A stretch of DNA of 64,000 nucleotides from Lichtheimia corymbifera B2541 (Eukaryota > Mucoromycota > Mucoromycetes > Mucorales > Lichtheimiaceae): positions 149,897 through 213,896 of the forward strand of contig JNEU01001098.1 in assembly GCA_000697475.1 (NCBI GenBank), read 5' to 3'. Shown here in pieces: positions 34,870 through 47,385 of the stretch. Below the pieces are notes generated by a model that saw only the letters and a list, made by a program, of their open reading frames with translations, was not told where the DNA came from and made no database searches. The stretch's first letter is position 1, and every line of letters starts with the position of its first letter. A program made the position numbers and the translations under genes.

Positions 34870-36699
34870 CTAGAATTCGAATGTCTCATGATGAAAGTCA
34901 AAGCCATGACGTACTGCCTCATTGATCACAGTATTCATAAATGATATTGATCCACACGCGTGTACCCATACGCGTTTAGTATCCTCCTCCTTCTCTATAT
35001 TATTTAAGCATTGCACAATATCAGGGCGACATCCTTGGATAATGCTGCTCCCAGGTATATGTTGCGTAAGTTTCATGCATCGACTCGTGTCCTTTTCGCG
35101 TGTCAGGTGAATAGTCATGTTGACTTGCACAGCCGATAATGATGGATACGTTGCGCATTCCTTAAGAATATCTACAAATGGCTGTACCTCGTCTACATAT
35201 TACAAATAAATGCATCAGAGAATCTGCATCATCGGATCAACTACATGCACTGTACCTGCAGTTGTTACAGACCAAACAAGGTACACCTTGCGTACAAAAG
35301 ACCGCCTTGTTATTTGCTGTACACAATCCTTGAGAATCGTTAGGGCAGGTGTAATACCAATGCCAACGGCAAATAATACCACTGTGTGGTAATCCATATA
35401 GTGCAACCTTGGTCCATAAGGCCCATCCACTCGTAAGTCAAGTGGATTATCGTTCCTTGCAGTTTGCATCAACCGCTGAGTACCATCACCAAGCACTTTG
35501 ATATGGAAGGATCCAAACGATGGCTTTTCCTGATAATTGGATACCGTCATTGGATACCAGTCCGCGTGATGTTCTATCCAGGTACGCACCCTACGGTGCC
35601 AGTGTTTTGGTTCTTTGCCATGATCATTGTTTGGTGTGAGGAACGCGGTAAAGAAATATTGACCAGGGCGAAAACGTTGTAACCCGGGATGTTGGAACTT
35701 TGCATGAACGATCTTTTCATGATATTGCTCCACATGAACAAGATTGCATTGTTGCCACCAGGAATGATATGACCGTAATAGCCTATCCAGGACCCAAAGC
35801 ACGGTAGGAGGATATAAAAAGTAAATACAAGACCACTCATGCCACATGGCACCACCTGTGGCAACGACAATGCCAATAATATGCCAATAATAAAACAACC
35901 GGAAGAAATGACGTCGAATGTAGTAGATCGATGTTGCAAACAGGATGATGTATCCAACCAAGCTTAGGGTCCCTGATGTATACTCTTCATCCTTAAAGAA
36001 TGCGTCATGGAGGCTACCTTTTCCATTTTCCCAATATCCATACCAGCTAAATCATTGTCAGCTTTGGTTAACACAAACAAGCCGGGCGCATTGTTTTGGC
36101 ATTACTACTACCACTTACGCTCGGTAAACCACGTGTAGCACAGTTTCTGCCAAGCCCAACCTTGCACACCAACGATGAAATGGAATCAATTGCTCAAAAC
36201 TGAGCCCACACAATGCTGTAATGATCGAATTGCGTGTGCCTAGCACCATGGTAAAGCTGAAATTGGCCATGCCTACGTACATCATACGTCGATCCAAGAT
36301 ACCAATGATGGGCCACTCGTAATGATCCATCAGTGGATGTAGTTTGAATGGTGAAAACCATATAAAGACAATGTTGGCAATGATGAAAAGACTCATCCCA
36401 ATTAAATGTTTGGTGGATATCATCGTTGCGATATATGGGATCGTCCTTGAATGCTCGAGTGGTCTCATCCAGTGATTGAGAATCTCAAGGGGAGGTCGTA
36501 TACTGGTATCACTATCTCGTCGTTGTCCTTTGATATATCGCCTCCTCCTCCGTTTTTGTTGTTGCCAGCGCAAAAATAACGTCATGCATCGATTGAGTTG
36601 GTATAAAAGAGAATAACTGAGAAAGACAGCCCAGCATACTAGCAAGTACAAGTAGCCAGCCTTGTGAAAATCAGCATTTGGATGAAGCTCCGTGGGCAT
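34870..36699 (-). CDS. FRE-type ferric-chelate reductase
   Basis: Plasma-membrane flavocytochrome that passes electrons from NADPH through FAD and two haems to extracellular ferric or cupric ions. Three exons, 36119-36699, 35256-36046 and 34870-35192, give 564 residues. About six or seven transmembrane helices cover 12-300. Bis-haem histidines stand in H-x13-H pairs: HRWCARLGLAETVLH and HIIGIVVATGGAMWH. The FAD motif, usually HPFT, reads WYPMTVSN here. The NADPH site shows GIGITP and the late HACGS (usually CGP). The N terminus MPTELHPNADFHKAGYLYL lacks a cleavable signal. The neighbouring small membrane protein upstream could be related to metal uptake, but that is only proximity. Confidence 0.9.
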
Positions 36700-37010
36700 G
36701 TCACGTATGTAAAAAAAGTAGTATTGTAAGGTAAAGAGGTTAAAGAAGGGTAAATGATCAATGTGATAATTTTGGTAGAATAGGCCGCAATCCCCCGGAT
36801 ACTAACGCTCCCCGATTTGTTTGCTTATCAGATTTGGTTGACCCTGTGGGTCGATCATGAGATATAATGATCGTTGGCATCATCAACCATGAAGAATCAA
36901 AGTATCATCTCATTTCCCCCACCTCCCTCCCCCAAACGATCAATCGCATTTTCTTGGCGTTTATATTTTATGCTGTATGCTTGTATGTATATGTGTTCCT
37001 AATGTAGCAA
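36700..37010. other. Intergenic region upstream of ferric reductase
   Basis: About 310 bases between two minus-strand genes, holding the reductase promoter. No recognisable GATA-type iron-response site array was identified by eye. Confidence 0.45.
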
Positions 37011-37568
37011 CTATGATTGTGTAGTTATCAGATCGCCGTGGCTTGCTTTTGTAAGGGCGCCATAAACCCCGGTTGCCGTTACAATGGTGGTATCCTTGGC
37101 CAACAGGCCTACCGTTTCTTCATTATGCTGTTGGCTGTTGTATTCCATATCGACTTTGTCGTTTTTATCCAGGTGGTCCTCGCATGCATTAAGAAGATAG
37201 TTTGTTAACATGAAACAAAGTGTGATGACGCTAAAAAGGTACGCAAGTTTCCAATTCATCAGCAATGGTAAGGTGTCATAGATTTCTCCAAGGCGAGGTG
37301 GCTCTGAAGGATAATCAGGAAGGGATGGCTGAGGATTTATGGGTGATTCATTCAATAGAATCTGCTATAAATGTCAAAAGAAAAGTAGTTAATACGGACC
37401 TCGGTAGCAGTAGTCTCTATACATGCCCCTTATAAGCATTACATTATCATGGATTGCTGGTTGGTTGGCATATGCTGGAAGTGATAAAAGTGCAAGAATA
37501 GCAAATAGTATAAAAAAGACGTTGCCACTGGGCATGGAGATAACAGGAGGAAAAGAAGACAATGCCAT
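37011..37568 (-). CDS. Small signal-peptide membrane protein, hypothetical
   Basis: Not recognised. Exons 37443-37568 and 37011-37364 give 159 residues. A hydrophobic leader (NVFFILFAILALLSLPAYA) looks like a signal peptide. A Pro-rich lumenal/extracellular segment (about 48-75) follows, then one transmembrane helix (LAYLFSVITLCFMLTNYLL). The polar tail (about 100-159) contains EETVGLLAKDTT. The intron was placed at GTAATG...TTATAG because it is the only one keeping both halves in frame. A second ATG at 37535 is possible. It stands directly upstream of the ferric reductase in the same direction, so a role in metal or redox biology is conceivable but unsupported. Confidence 0.6.
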
Positions 37569-38997
37569 GATACCATAATCTCAGCTACCATATAAATTCG
37601 GGGTCGGTGTCGTCATGGGAACCTTTTGATAGCGCTCTTTATGCGTAGCCTCACGCAACCCGAAATGCCGACATCGAACGTCGATCGCGACTCTCATGCA
37701 CATAGCATGCAATAACATGGCAATCACGGATCACCACGACAACAACAATGGCTACCATTCATCGCTGGATCCACCCGCTTTCGCCTTTATCTATTACAGC
37801 AAACATTGGTCACCCTCATTCTCTTTACTTTGGGAGCATCCACACCAGCAGCTTTGTCAACCACTATCCATGTCGTCATTGTTCGAATCATCACCATCCA
37901 TCACCTATGACAAAAAGCCATCGCTTTAAGCTCCTCGATCTTTGTTACTCAAACTGATCTCTTGTCTTCTGCATTGGAATCTCGATTTACTCGTGTAACT
38001 ACAACTTCCCATTTCAATTGTAAAAGCGAGTGTGCGCTTAGTTGGAACATCCAGCAGTGCATATGACAATATCAATAAAGCATATACATCCGCACACAAA
38101 GCCAATCACTCTTGAGAGATCTCATGCGTCAAGTCTGGAAGAGGATGGGAGGTCTTTATTCACTGAGCCAACTTTTAACAACACCACCAAAGCACTACTG
38201 CTGCTATAATAAAAAAAGCTGACGGGGGCATGGGCTACGAATTGCATCATACGCCAGCATACGTAAAGTAAAATATTGCTTCTATTTATGAAGATAACAC
38301 ACACGCACACACACACACACATGTGGTCGCACCAGTGGCTACGTTTGTATTGTTGTGGGAATGGGCGTCATGCATATGGCAAGAAAAACAAAAAGTTGAA
38401 AGATAAAAAAGTAGGAGCTATGCAAAAGTGAATGCATGCTGCGTGGGAAGAAGGAGAGTGGGGAAAAAGAAAAAAAGGTTGTGCTTTGCAGCAGTGACAG
38501 TGCTCTGTACTCTGATGGAAGGAACGTGCGTGGGATGAAAGAGAGGAGCCTATATACTTTTGGCTGCTGCTGCTGTCAAGGCATATAGGAAAATCGAGGC
38601 ACTATAAGATGCACACTATAGATGATAATAATAAACCCACGCACAGAGCAAGTATTGTTGTATGGTTGTCATCGGATGTCTTGTCAATGTGATCTCGTCA
38701 GGCGAACACTACATAGTAGTTGTTGCCACACGCTAGTGCGTAGCGTGTGGCACTACTTGCTCCGATGATCCCGATAGCTGGTTGAAGAAGATACCACCAC
38801 CAGCACGGGCCTCATGGTCGTTTTGTTGTTTTGTTTATGGATTTGGGTTGGTTGTGGTTTAGATGCGCGTGTTGTTGCTGAAACACAAATGTCAAGCAAC
38901 GTGGTTCTGGGTAGCCGCAAAGATCACCACTTGACGCCTTTCTTTCCTGTTCTTCTCAGTTTCCATTTGATTTTTGCACCCGCACTGCGCCCAGACC
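37569..38997. other. Long upstream region of zinc-finger gene
   Basis: About 1.4 kb with an AC microsatellite at about 38299-38320, a CTGCTGCTGCTG run at about 38563-38574 and a strong hairpin at 38714-38757. Frames at about 37696-37957 on the plus strand have no recognisable similarity. Confidence 0.5.
38714..38757. promoter_or_regulatory. Perfect 11-bp inverted repeat (hairpin or palindromic binding site)
   Basis: TGCCACACGCT (38724-38734) and its exact reverse complement AGCGTGTGGCA (38742-38752) flank a seven-base spacer. An outer AGTAG/CTACT pair extends the symmetry with a small bulge. It lies about 250 bases before the start of the C2H2 gene. It could be an operator for a dimeric factor or a transcribed hairpin. 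Confidence 0.6.
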
Positions 38998-39833
38998 ATG
39001 TTGTATGCTACACCATCCCAACCCAAGCAACAAAGCGATCCTCATGCTTCTACTACTAATCAACCACTGCAACAACGGCTTCGTCAACGTTATCACTGTG
39101 AGTGGTCAGATTGTGGAAAATCCTTTGTAAGGCGATCCGACCTCGCAAGGCATCAACGTATCCATACTGGTGAACGACCTTTCCGGTGCGATTGGCCTGG
39201 ATGCAATAAGCAGTTTATACAACGTTCTGCTAAAAACGTGCACAGACGTACGCATACAGGAGAACGGCCACACGTGTGCGAATTGCCATCATGTCAGCGT
39301 TCTTTTAGTGATGTAAGGGGGAGGATAAAAGATAAAGATAAAAATATATCTTTGTATTCATCTTTTTGGATATTGTTTAGTCGTCCTCATTGGCACGACA
39401 TCGGCGTATTCATAGCGGATTTCGGCCATACCATTGCCGCATGTGTGAAAAATCATTCACTCGCAAGACCACGTTGTCTCGACATGAAAAATATCACATT
39501 GAATGGTAATGTAGTATCATCATGATGACCCATGTCTTTTCGTATTGATCAGCATTTTATATATATAGGTCTGATGAGACAACGCATCACCACCAGGTGC
39601 CTGATGTAATATCAGCAACCACCACCACAACAACAACAGAACATGAGCCAGCCATGACAATGTCCTTTATACCACCATACCATCCATTTGTGTATCAGCC
39701 ATTACCATCACCCACATCACCCACAACATCAACGCAGTTGCCATCATCATCATCATTTGCCACAAATATGGCAGTGCCTCCTCTTCAACGCCGGTCCGCT
39801 TTTACGCCCGTCATCCCCGCTTGCACACGATAG
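38998..39833 (+). CDS. C2H2 zinc-finger transcription factor, four fingers
   Basis: Putative DNA-binding regulator of 234 residues. Exons 38998-39312, 39381-39505 and 39569-39833. A short Gln-rich N terminus is followed by four tandem fingers (about 32-145): [57 protein letters not shown] (spanning intron 1) and [17 protein letters not shown]. They are joined by TGERP-type linkers. The tail is Thr/Pro/Ser-rich. The first three have the wide C-x4-C spacing. The intron at 39313 falls inside finger three, and its removal restores a complete finger, which supports the model. Target genes are unknown. Confidence 0.87.
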
Positions 39834-39917
39834 GGTTACCAACAAGAAAGAAAACTTTAATTCCCTTATTGTCGCTCTTTTTCTTTGGATCGCCTTTTTT
39901 TTTGTGAATTGCTGCTC

Positions 39918-41241
39918 ATGACATTCGACTTGCCATCAGCTGTTCGTATACAAACGACACCTGGCAAAGGTCGAGAGTTTATTGCCACCAAACATATCTC
40001 AGCCGACGAGTCTCTTTTTCGTGTATAGTCATCCTTCCATGTTATTGTATACAGTATTCCCCCTCCCCATGCACACACATACACTCAGATATATATAGGC
40101 TCTTTATATTCATTGCATCTATGCTTTTCTTTCTGTTTTCTTTTTAAACCATGGTAAATAGGTATACCCATATGCAGTAGGCAAGTGTCATTCATTCTTA
40201 TGAAGAAGAAAGGGGGAAAAGGTATTTGGCCAACAATGAAACTGATGATGGATTGATTTGGGCAATATGTTGCATGTGGGGGATGGAAAACAACTAGGCA
40301 TCTTTGAGAGTTTCCGTAAACGAGTATGCGCCTATTGCTCTTGTCCGCACCCAACACGTTCGTTCTCGATGCACTGCAAGGCATGTGACCAGGTCTATTT
40401 CTGCAGCAATGCATGTGCCGATGCATATTTACCACATCACCAAAACGCTTGGATTTGTACAGCCTTACGCAAACTCGCCTCGCTCAAAAAAGTTGGAAGA
40501 CATGAAAGAAGCATTGCACAGCTCGTTTTACTCGTTCATTGGCAGCGGTCCTGTGAATTATCGCCTTTTGATACCAACCACGACCAAGTCGATGCACTCG
40601 AATCACACTACCTTGACTGGGACGAGAGTCTCAAGGAGGATTATCGCCGTGTTTTGACATTTCTCGAATCCCACTTACCTGGACAACCATCATCCTTGGA
40701 TATTATGCACCTTGTCTCACGTATCGAATCCAATGGATTTGGTGTCCATATCTTGAACAAAAAGGAACCTGTGGGTCGAGGTAGGTAGCAATTTATAAGC
40801 GAGCTAAGGGAGGGAGAGAGGGAGGGACTGATGATGGCATGTATAGCTTTATTTCCTGTGGTATCCCTTTTTAACCACGACTGCAATTGCAATTGCGAAG
40901 CCGAGCAACTTTTACACCATGATGGCATAGAGGAGGAAATGCAAAAGCACACTATTGAGAATCCCGACGATGGCACGGTCAGTGTATCCATGGTTTACCC
41001 AGATGTGTTTACTCGACCACGTGGAATGTATCGTGTCATGGAAATACGAACTTTGCGCCATGCTGAAGCTGATACACCCCTCACCATTTCATACGTCGAC
41101 ACCAGTCTTCCTGTCGCCGCTCGTCGCAAAAAGCTCTTGGAAGATTACTTTTTCGAATGCACGTGCACACGATGTGAATCAGAATTATTACTTGGTAGCA
41201 GCAAAAAAGCATCTAAAAAGAAAACGAAGAATAAAAAGTGA
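39918..41241 (+). CDS. SET-MYND domain protein, putative lysine methyltransferase
   Basis: SMYD-like protein that should transfer methyl groups from S-adenosylmethionine to lysine. Firm exons are 39918-40020, 40298-40780 and 40847-41241, giving 326 residues. A 15-base micro-exon at about 40167-40181 may add five residues; phase allows both. The split SET domain starts IQTTPGKGREFIATKHISAD. The MYND zinc finger (about 43-85) contains CAYC, CKACDQVYFCSNAC and HHQNAWIC. The second SET half has VSLFNHDCNCN, the substrate/cofactor motif usually NHSCxPN, and ISYVD. The post-SET cysteines are in FECTCTRCESE. A Lys-rich tail ends it. It is convergent with TAF1, 137 bases apart. Confidence 0.82.
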
Positions 41242-41378
41242 TGTTGTTGTAAGGCTAGTTTATTATAGATCAGCTTCCATGACGATGATGACGATCTATT
41301 TGTATGGTACAGGAATCGAATGGGTTGTATCAAATTGTAGATGGGGGGATTTCTTTACAGGAGTTGGGTCTCTTTGTT

Positions 41379-44300
41379 TTACTGGGATGCAGGATTGTTG
41401 TTGTTGTTAGTGGTGGAGCCTTGCATAGGAGATGATGCTGATGGTGGTGCTGGAGGAGAGGTTGCTGGTGTTGATGCGGAAGAGGAAGAGGGAGGTAGTT
41501 GTTGCCCATTACCACCTGCAGCAGCAGCAGCTACAGCAGCAGCAGCCGTTGCATGGCTAGCATTGTTATTGACAATATGGAACATGGGGCAGTTTTTGTT
41601 TGTCTTCATATGGCCGAGCTGTCCACAATTGCCACAACGTCGCATAGCACCCTCTCGTTTGCCACGAATCAATCCAAGCACAGGATTCTCAGCCAAAGCT
41701 GCTTGCTTAGCCAATTGTCGTTGTCGTCGTCGTTCAGCGTTGCGTTTGAGCTTAGCCAGACGTTCTTGTAAACGTTTCTTCATTCGCTCGTTCTTCTCAG
41801 CATCATCCGTGGGTCGTAGAGCTTCCACGCTAAAAAGATTAAAGATATACATGTAAGCTTATAATGCCATCAGGGAGTTTTTGAGCATTTACCTTGTTGC
41901 TTCCTCCTCAATCATCTGTCGTTGGCGAAGGTATGATTTAATCACCACAGGATCCCGAACCACTTCCTCTTGCCATGCTTTTTCTCCGTTAGGCTGTCGA
42001 ATCAACCGGCGAATCACAAGATGCTTATTGGGATTATTGTTGACATGGTAGCTTGTTCGTGAGCCGACACTGCCTGTTACTGAGATATCATCATCATCCG
42101 CTGCTTCTGATTGTGCTCGCTCGAAACGTCGGCCATATGGTGCGGGAGATGCAGGCTGTAAAATAAAACTATCATCAGCTTTCCGATATCACTCATTTTA
42201 CTTCCATACACTTACCATTGGGCTTCCCACATGAGACAATGATTCGCCTTCGTTGTCATCATCAGTTTCCTTATCAGATAATTCAGGCTCCTCTTTGGAT
42301 GTAAGTGCATCAAATTGTGCTTTCCAAATGCGTGCAATCTTTGATAACCATGTATCAGTAACAAAATCATAACTCCTCCTTATCATATGCACCATACCTC
42401 TTCTCTGTAAATCTGTTGTTGTTCAGCAACATTGTACCGGTGAGCACTCTTTGGTCGAGCTTCAATTTGGGCTATAGTAGTTTCATATTAGCATCCCTCC
42501 TTCAAGATGCTTATCCATATAATCTTACCAAGTTTTTCTTCAGCTGATTCACCAGCACGTAAGAAAATATCCTTCATGGAAACACGAATAAAGCTGAAAC
42601 CTTCGCCACGACCTGTTGGATCACCAGCACCATAGAGCTTAAGCATGGCTTTGCCCTGACTAGCATTGATAAAGTTGCGAGTGGCAAACCAAGGTGCGAG
42701 TTGCTGCTCCAGTTCGAGTTTTGAATCACCTTCGCCGACTTCTTCATCATCACCCACGTCGCCATAACCCAAATCTTGCAAGTGACGTTCACCCACCAGC
42801 ATGCTCTCGTGCAAGCACACCATTTCAGGGGTCACCATTTTGCGTAAATCTTCTTCACTAGGTGGATCACCGTTACCACGCACTTTCCAATAGCCACCAC
42901 CACCATCCTTGCTTCGTCGATGTAATTCAAGGAACTCTTTGAGTCGCTGGCGAATTTGCAACGTTGTGTACTCGGGGAATCGTGCTGCTAACTTGTTCAT
43001 CTTGAGTCGCTGCAGTGGGTTCTTTTTGATCATGCGATAGGCGATCACTTGCAAACGGTTCTTGATCGTGGTTGTCACCTTACGTGAATGAGGTCCAGGC
43101 ACTTCTTGTACAGGATAGGTTTGACCCACAAGAAATACAGCTGGGATCTCCCGGATGTAGTATCGAGTGTGTCCCTTATAGGTGCTGCGGACAAATAGGA
43201 AATCGGTATGCTTAACGTCGTGGCGGAAAAGTGGTGCACGGATCAAGTTGTTGTATAACACGGGTATCGTTTGACCAGGCTCCACATTGCCGAAATTCAT
43301 AAAGGGAGATGTATCACCAATGTCAAGCACAAAAGGTTCGCCAATATCAGACTAACATTCAACAATGAGCATGTGGACATTGTTATATCATGATGATGAA
43401 CTTACAGTTGGAACATAGTCATCCTTTGGATCGTTCTTGCGATAATAATTGATGATCAGCGTGCCCATGCCTGCATTGGATATGATGGGAGGATGTTGTT
43501 CCTAAAGACCAAGCTGTGTCAATATACATGGATGGCTCATCTCGTTTTCCATCTACTTACTGAGAATTCAAGCAACACAAATGGAGCAGTATCCTTGAGA
43601 GATAAATCCTTGGTGGTTCGCATGGCATCCACGTATCCTCTTTTCTTATCCTTCTTTTTCTTTTTGCAGACTTTGACTCGAGAGAAGGTGATATCTGAAT
43701 TGAGAGGCACTGGGAATAAGGGTCGATGGAAGGAACGAAGCTCTGGTTTTGAAAGTCGAATCTTATACTATAGAGACAACGTTAGTTACTCATTGTCATA
43801 CCATCCATGCAACAAGCATTTTACTAACCAGAACAGGGTGTAATTTGAGAGCCGGCAATGCATGCTGCACCACGAGTTCACCGAGTGTTTGTCGTACACG
43901 TACAAGACGACCCGTGTAATGGGATTCGTAGAATTTGTCATTGGACAAGTTGAAACGGCTGATGGGTAGCTTATTTTGAGGTTCATCAGTGCTGACAATC
44001 ATAGGAATCTTGGGCAAAGGCTTTGGTAACGGCTTTCTTCCCTTCTTGACTTGTTTGGCTTCGACGACACGTGCCTTTTCAGTCTCCACCTTCTCCATGT
44101 CAAACAGCATGTTGGGGTCATTCAAATCAAGGCTGATCTTCATATAAGCTGGATTCGGCTTGGGTCGGTCCCATATAATGGCATCGAGCCATTCACCATC
44201 CGATAATTGCTGATTGATATGCTTGGATACAACCGACTACGATGTTGATTAACCTTTGCCCATCAAGATTAGAGAGACATCCATTACTCACCTCAGACGA

Positions 44301-45073
44301 CGTTGAAGGTCCATCCACTGATTCCCTATACTCATTGCATCATCAGCCTCTTCATTTCTCTTTTTCTCCTTTTCTATTCCTCGATCTTACCAATTCATAT
44401 CATCCTCGTCGCTATCCCCCCAATGGATATGATCTTCCCATCTTTCCAACATGATTGAATGATATAATTTATTGTTCTCGATATCTTGTGGTGGTCTTTC
44501 TGTGATCGACTGTTGAATAACTCAAAAAGTCAGCAACCTTCTTCATTCATCAAACACACACAACCCTTCATTTGCTCACCATCTCTTCTCCTTCATCCGA
44601 TCCATCCGAACTTTCAACATCGCTTTCACCAAGGGGCTGTGAGTCATCGAGCGACATGATCTCCAGTTTCCTTCGTTTGGCAGCTGCTTTGCCTTGATCC
44701 CAGGATCTCTTTTTGTGTCGATCTTTGATAGGTCGAGTAAAGAGCGTTTGCTGATCACGTTCTACTTCGTATTCGTACCCATCACCAAATATCACTAATG
44801 ACATGCTTTAGTATGTGTATATAACCCTTTGTTTCCTTCCTTCCTTACCTCGCTTATTTTGTTGCAATCGAGATGTCGCCTTTAACTTGGTCATAAACAA
44901 TTCGGAGAACTTTAGCACTTTGTCCTTTTCAAATGCTGGGAACAATTCTTTGATATCCACTTGTTTTGTTGATGATACAGGAGCGGTCGCGGATGATTGT
45001 GGGAGCATCATCGAGAACTGTGTTGTTGTTGGCAATAGATCATCCAAGACCTCTGATTTGACTGACACGTAGG

Positions 45074-45104
<31 letters not shown>

Positions 45105-45564
45105 ATACTCGTCTTCGTCCTCTTCGTCATAGTCATCGTTGACAGCTCGTAGTCGTGACGTTGACTTGGAAACAATGTTCATACCACGTTCATAATATTT
45201 GTCTGAAAAGAGCTGATCGTCAGGCACAGCTTCGTTAAAGTCTGAATAGTCGACCGCATCGCTTGCATGCAGAGTGGGTTGCTGTTGTTGCTGTTGGATG
45301 GCTGAAGATTCGTCTGCTTCGTCGTCGTATTGATCATCGTCACCACCTTTTACTGTTGCAATGCCAAACGTCTCTGCGTTGAAAATTTTGGACATGAACT
45401 TGGAATCGACATGCTGCAGTGATTCTCGCAACTCCTGTAAAAAGAGAGCAAAAGTTAGTATGCCTTCACAATGAGAGATCAAGTCAATGCTGTACCTCAT
45501 CGAGATCGTTATCTAGCCGTCCTTGTTCGTCAACATTTCCAAACAAATAGCCAGCAAAAGACAT
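41379..45564 (-). CDS. TAF1: TFIID subunit TAF1, fungal type without bromodomains
   Basis: Largest scaffold subunit of general transcription factor TFIID. Thirteen exons: 45496-45564, 44849-45434, 44580-44794, 44391-44509, 44292-44325, 43829-44236, 43561-43767, 43406-43501, 42529-43351, 42398-42471, 42216-42338, 41893-42155 and 41379-41829. They give 1155 residues. The start LFGNVDEQGRL is the TAND-type TBP-binding end. An acidic, Gln-rich stretch follows (about 60-140). VIFGDGYEYEVE and ERWEDHIHWGD precede the large central TAF1 domain (DUF3591, about 560-870), with PFMNFGNVEPGQTIPVLYNN and VGQTYPVQEVPGPHSR. Near the C terminus a zinc knuckle reads CGNCGQLGHMKTNKNCPMF. The tail is Ala/Ser-rich. 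There is no bromodomain, as in yeasts. Exon 5 has just 34 bases. Confidence 0.94.
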
Positions 45565-45825
45565 TTTGGTGGGGTGGGGTGGGGGAGTTGTGTAGAAGTG
45601 AAAGAAATAGAGACAGAGAGCTGAGAAAGGAAAATGAGAGAACGCCCAGCTTGGATTTTTGACACCTCCCGAATGGCGCAGCAACCCGCGCAGCGCATGA
45701 AACAGATACTGCTGTTTAGATGAGAAACATTCACATGATTCATTATAAAGGGCACTTAACCAAAGTTATGCTTATGATCAATGATGATAATAGATTTAAT
45801 GGACCACTCATAAAAGATACAATAA

Positions 45826-47385
45826 TCATCCTTCTTTGCTTCTCATACTATGATGGTATAATAATATCCAATCACGGACATGCAAACTTATTCCCAACAA
45901 CTGCTTTGCACTCCACTTGCGGAAAAGAATGGTGTCTTGAATAGGTTTGGAGAGGTAATTCACCATCAACTGAGCGACTTGTTTCAATTCGAAGACTTGA
46001 GTGTATCCAGAAATGTCGATGAATTCCTTGGTCTATTATTATTATTACCCGTCAATGACATGAAATTCCACACCACCAGCACCGCCATCATACCCAAAGA
46101 GGACTTTTTCTTGCAATGGAACGGGACAAATAAACAGCAGCAGCAGCAATCTTGGATGGCAGAATGTAAAGAAAATGATGATCGACACAAGAGATCTCGA
46201 TAAGGTACTGGGCAATGGCGAATGTGATTCGATCGTAGGGTTGATCCTTGATAATTCGACGCCAGAATTGTAATGGATTTGGATAAGCGAGATTGTAGTC
46301 GATGATCTCCAGTATATAGCGTTCAGCTACATGTACCTCCCTTTCCGTATAATCATGACCAGCAAATCCAACAAGTTGGGCAACACAAGGGGTCACGCCT
46401 TGTTCATATTTGCACCCAATAACAAGAGAAGTGATAATGACCAACGACAGATCATCCCTTGGAACCGGATACCGTGATAGAAATCGATCTGCAATGTTGA
46501 TGGACAAGTAGAGTGTCTCGGGTCGTAAACGAAATCGTGAGTGTAAGGCAATCATCCAATTCATAAGTGAGCTTCGAGTATCCCAATCAAAGTCTTTTCG
46601 ATGGCAGTTTGCATAATCTTGTTCTGGGAGGATCTTCAGCTAAAAGATAATAGGATGATTACTATTGTGCCCATGCTATTCCACTACCACCGTACCTCAA
46701 TCTCTCGTAAATGTTGATATATATCATGCTCGTATTCTACCACGGATGGTGCATTGATCCAACCCATTTGATTCTTTGCACATGCAAATGGTTCCTTTGG
46801 ACGATGATGATGGTTGCTGTTATCATTGTAATCAAATACTTGCAGTGGTGGAACTCCTTTATCATATAGCCTTGTTCGTGACCGAGTCTCGATTGATGAC
46901 GATGATGATGATGCTGATGGTAGAGAATAACGTGGGCGTAAATGCTCTGGAAGCTGAATGGGAAGCACAGGAAAAGGTTGCTGATGTCCACCATTTTCCA
47001 ATCGTCGACGCTTCTTTTGTGATGTTTGCAAGGATAGATCATTAACACCGTGAGGAGGAGTTGGATCAGTGGATATCGACTTGTGCTTATGCTGTGTCTT
47101 TTGCTGGGTGTTGCTTGTATCGCCTAACACAGGCCGTAAAGTAAAAGGTGCCTTGCTTCCCTTGTAATTGAGACGTGTAGCAGTAGCAATCATTGACACT
47201 CCTCCCTCAAATGGACCATTTTCATCAACGACAGTAGCACCAGTGGTAGTCGAGGACTTGTTGTTGTCTGCGATCTATACAATGCAAAAGCAGAATCTGC
47301 AGTCAACACATGTCAATTGCAACGAGGACTTGAGAGGGGAGCGTGTTTAAGATATAACAACCTTGGAGCGAAAACTGTATTCCAT
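45826..47385 (-). CDS. B-type (mitotic) cyclin
   Basis: Regulatory partner of a cyclin-dependent kinase in the G2/M part of the cycle. Exons 47362-47385, 46696-47274, 46094-46639 and 45826-46032 give 451 residues. The first exon codes only MEYSFRSK. The N-terminal 200 residues are disordered and basic (QKKRRRLENG); no perfect destruction box is obvious, though RPVLGDTSN resembles one (RxxLxxxxN). Cyclin box 1 includes LMNWMIALHSRFRLRPETLY and ADRFLSRYPVPRDDLSLV. Then come GCKYEQGVTP and AERYILEIIDYNLAYPNPLQ. The C-terminal cyclin fold contains PSKIAAAAVYLSRSI and ends FRKWSAKQLLGISLHVRDW. It lies 261 bases downstream of TAF1's start in the same direction. Confidence 0.9.
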
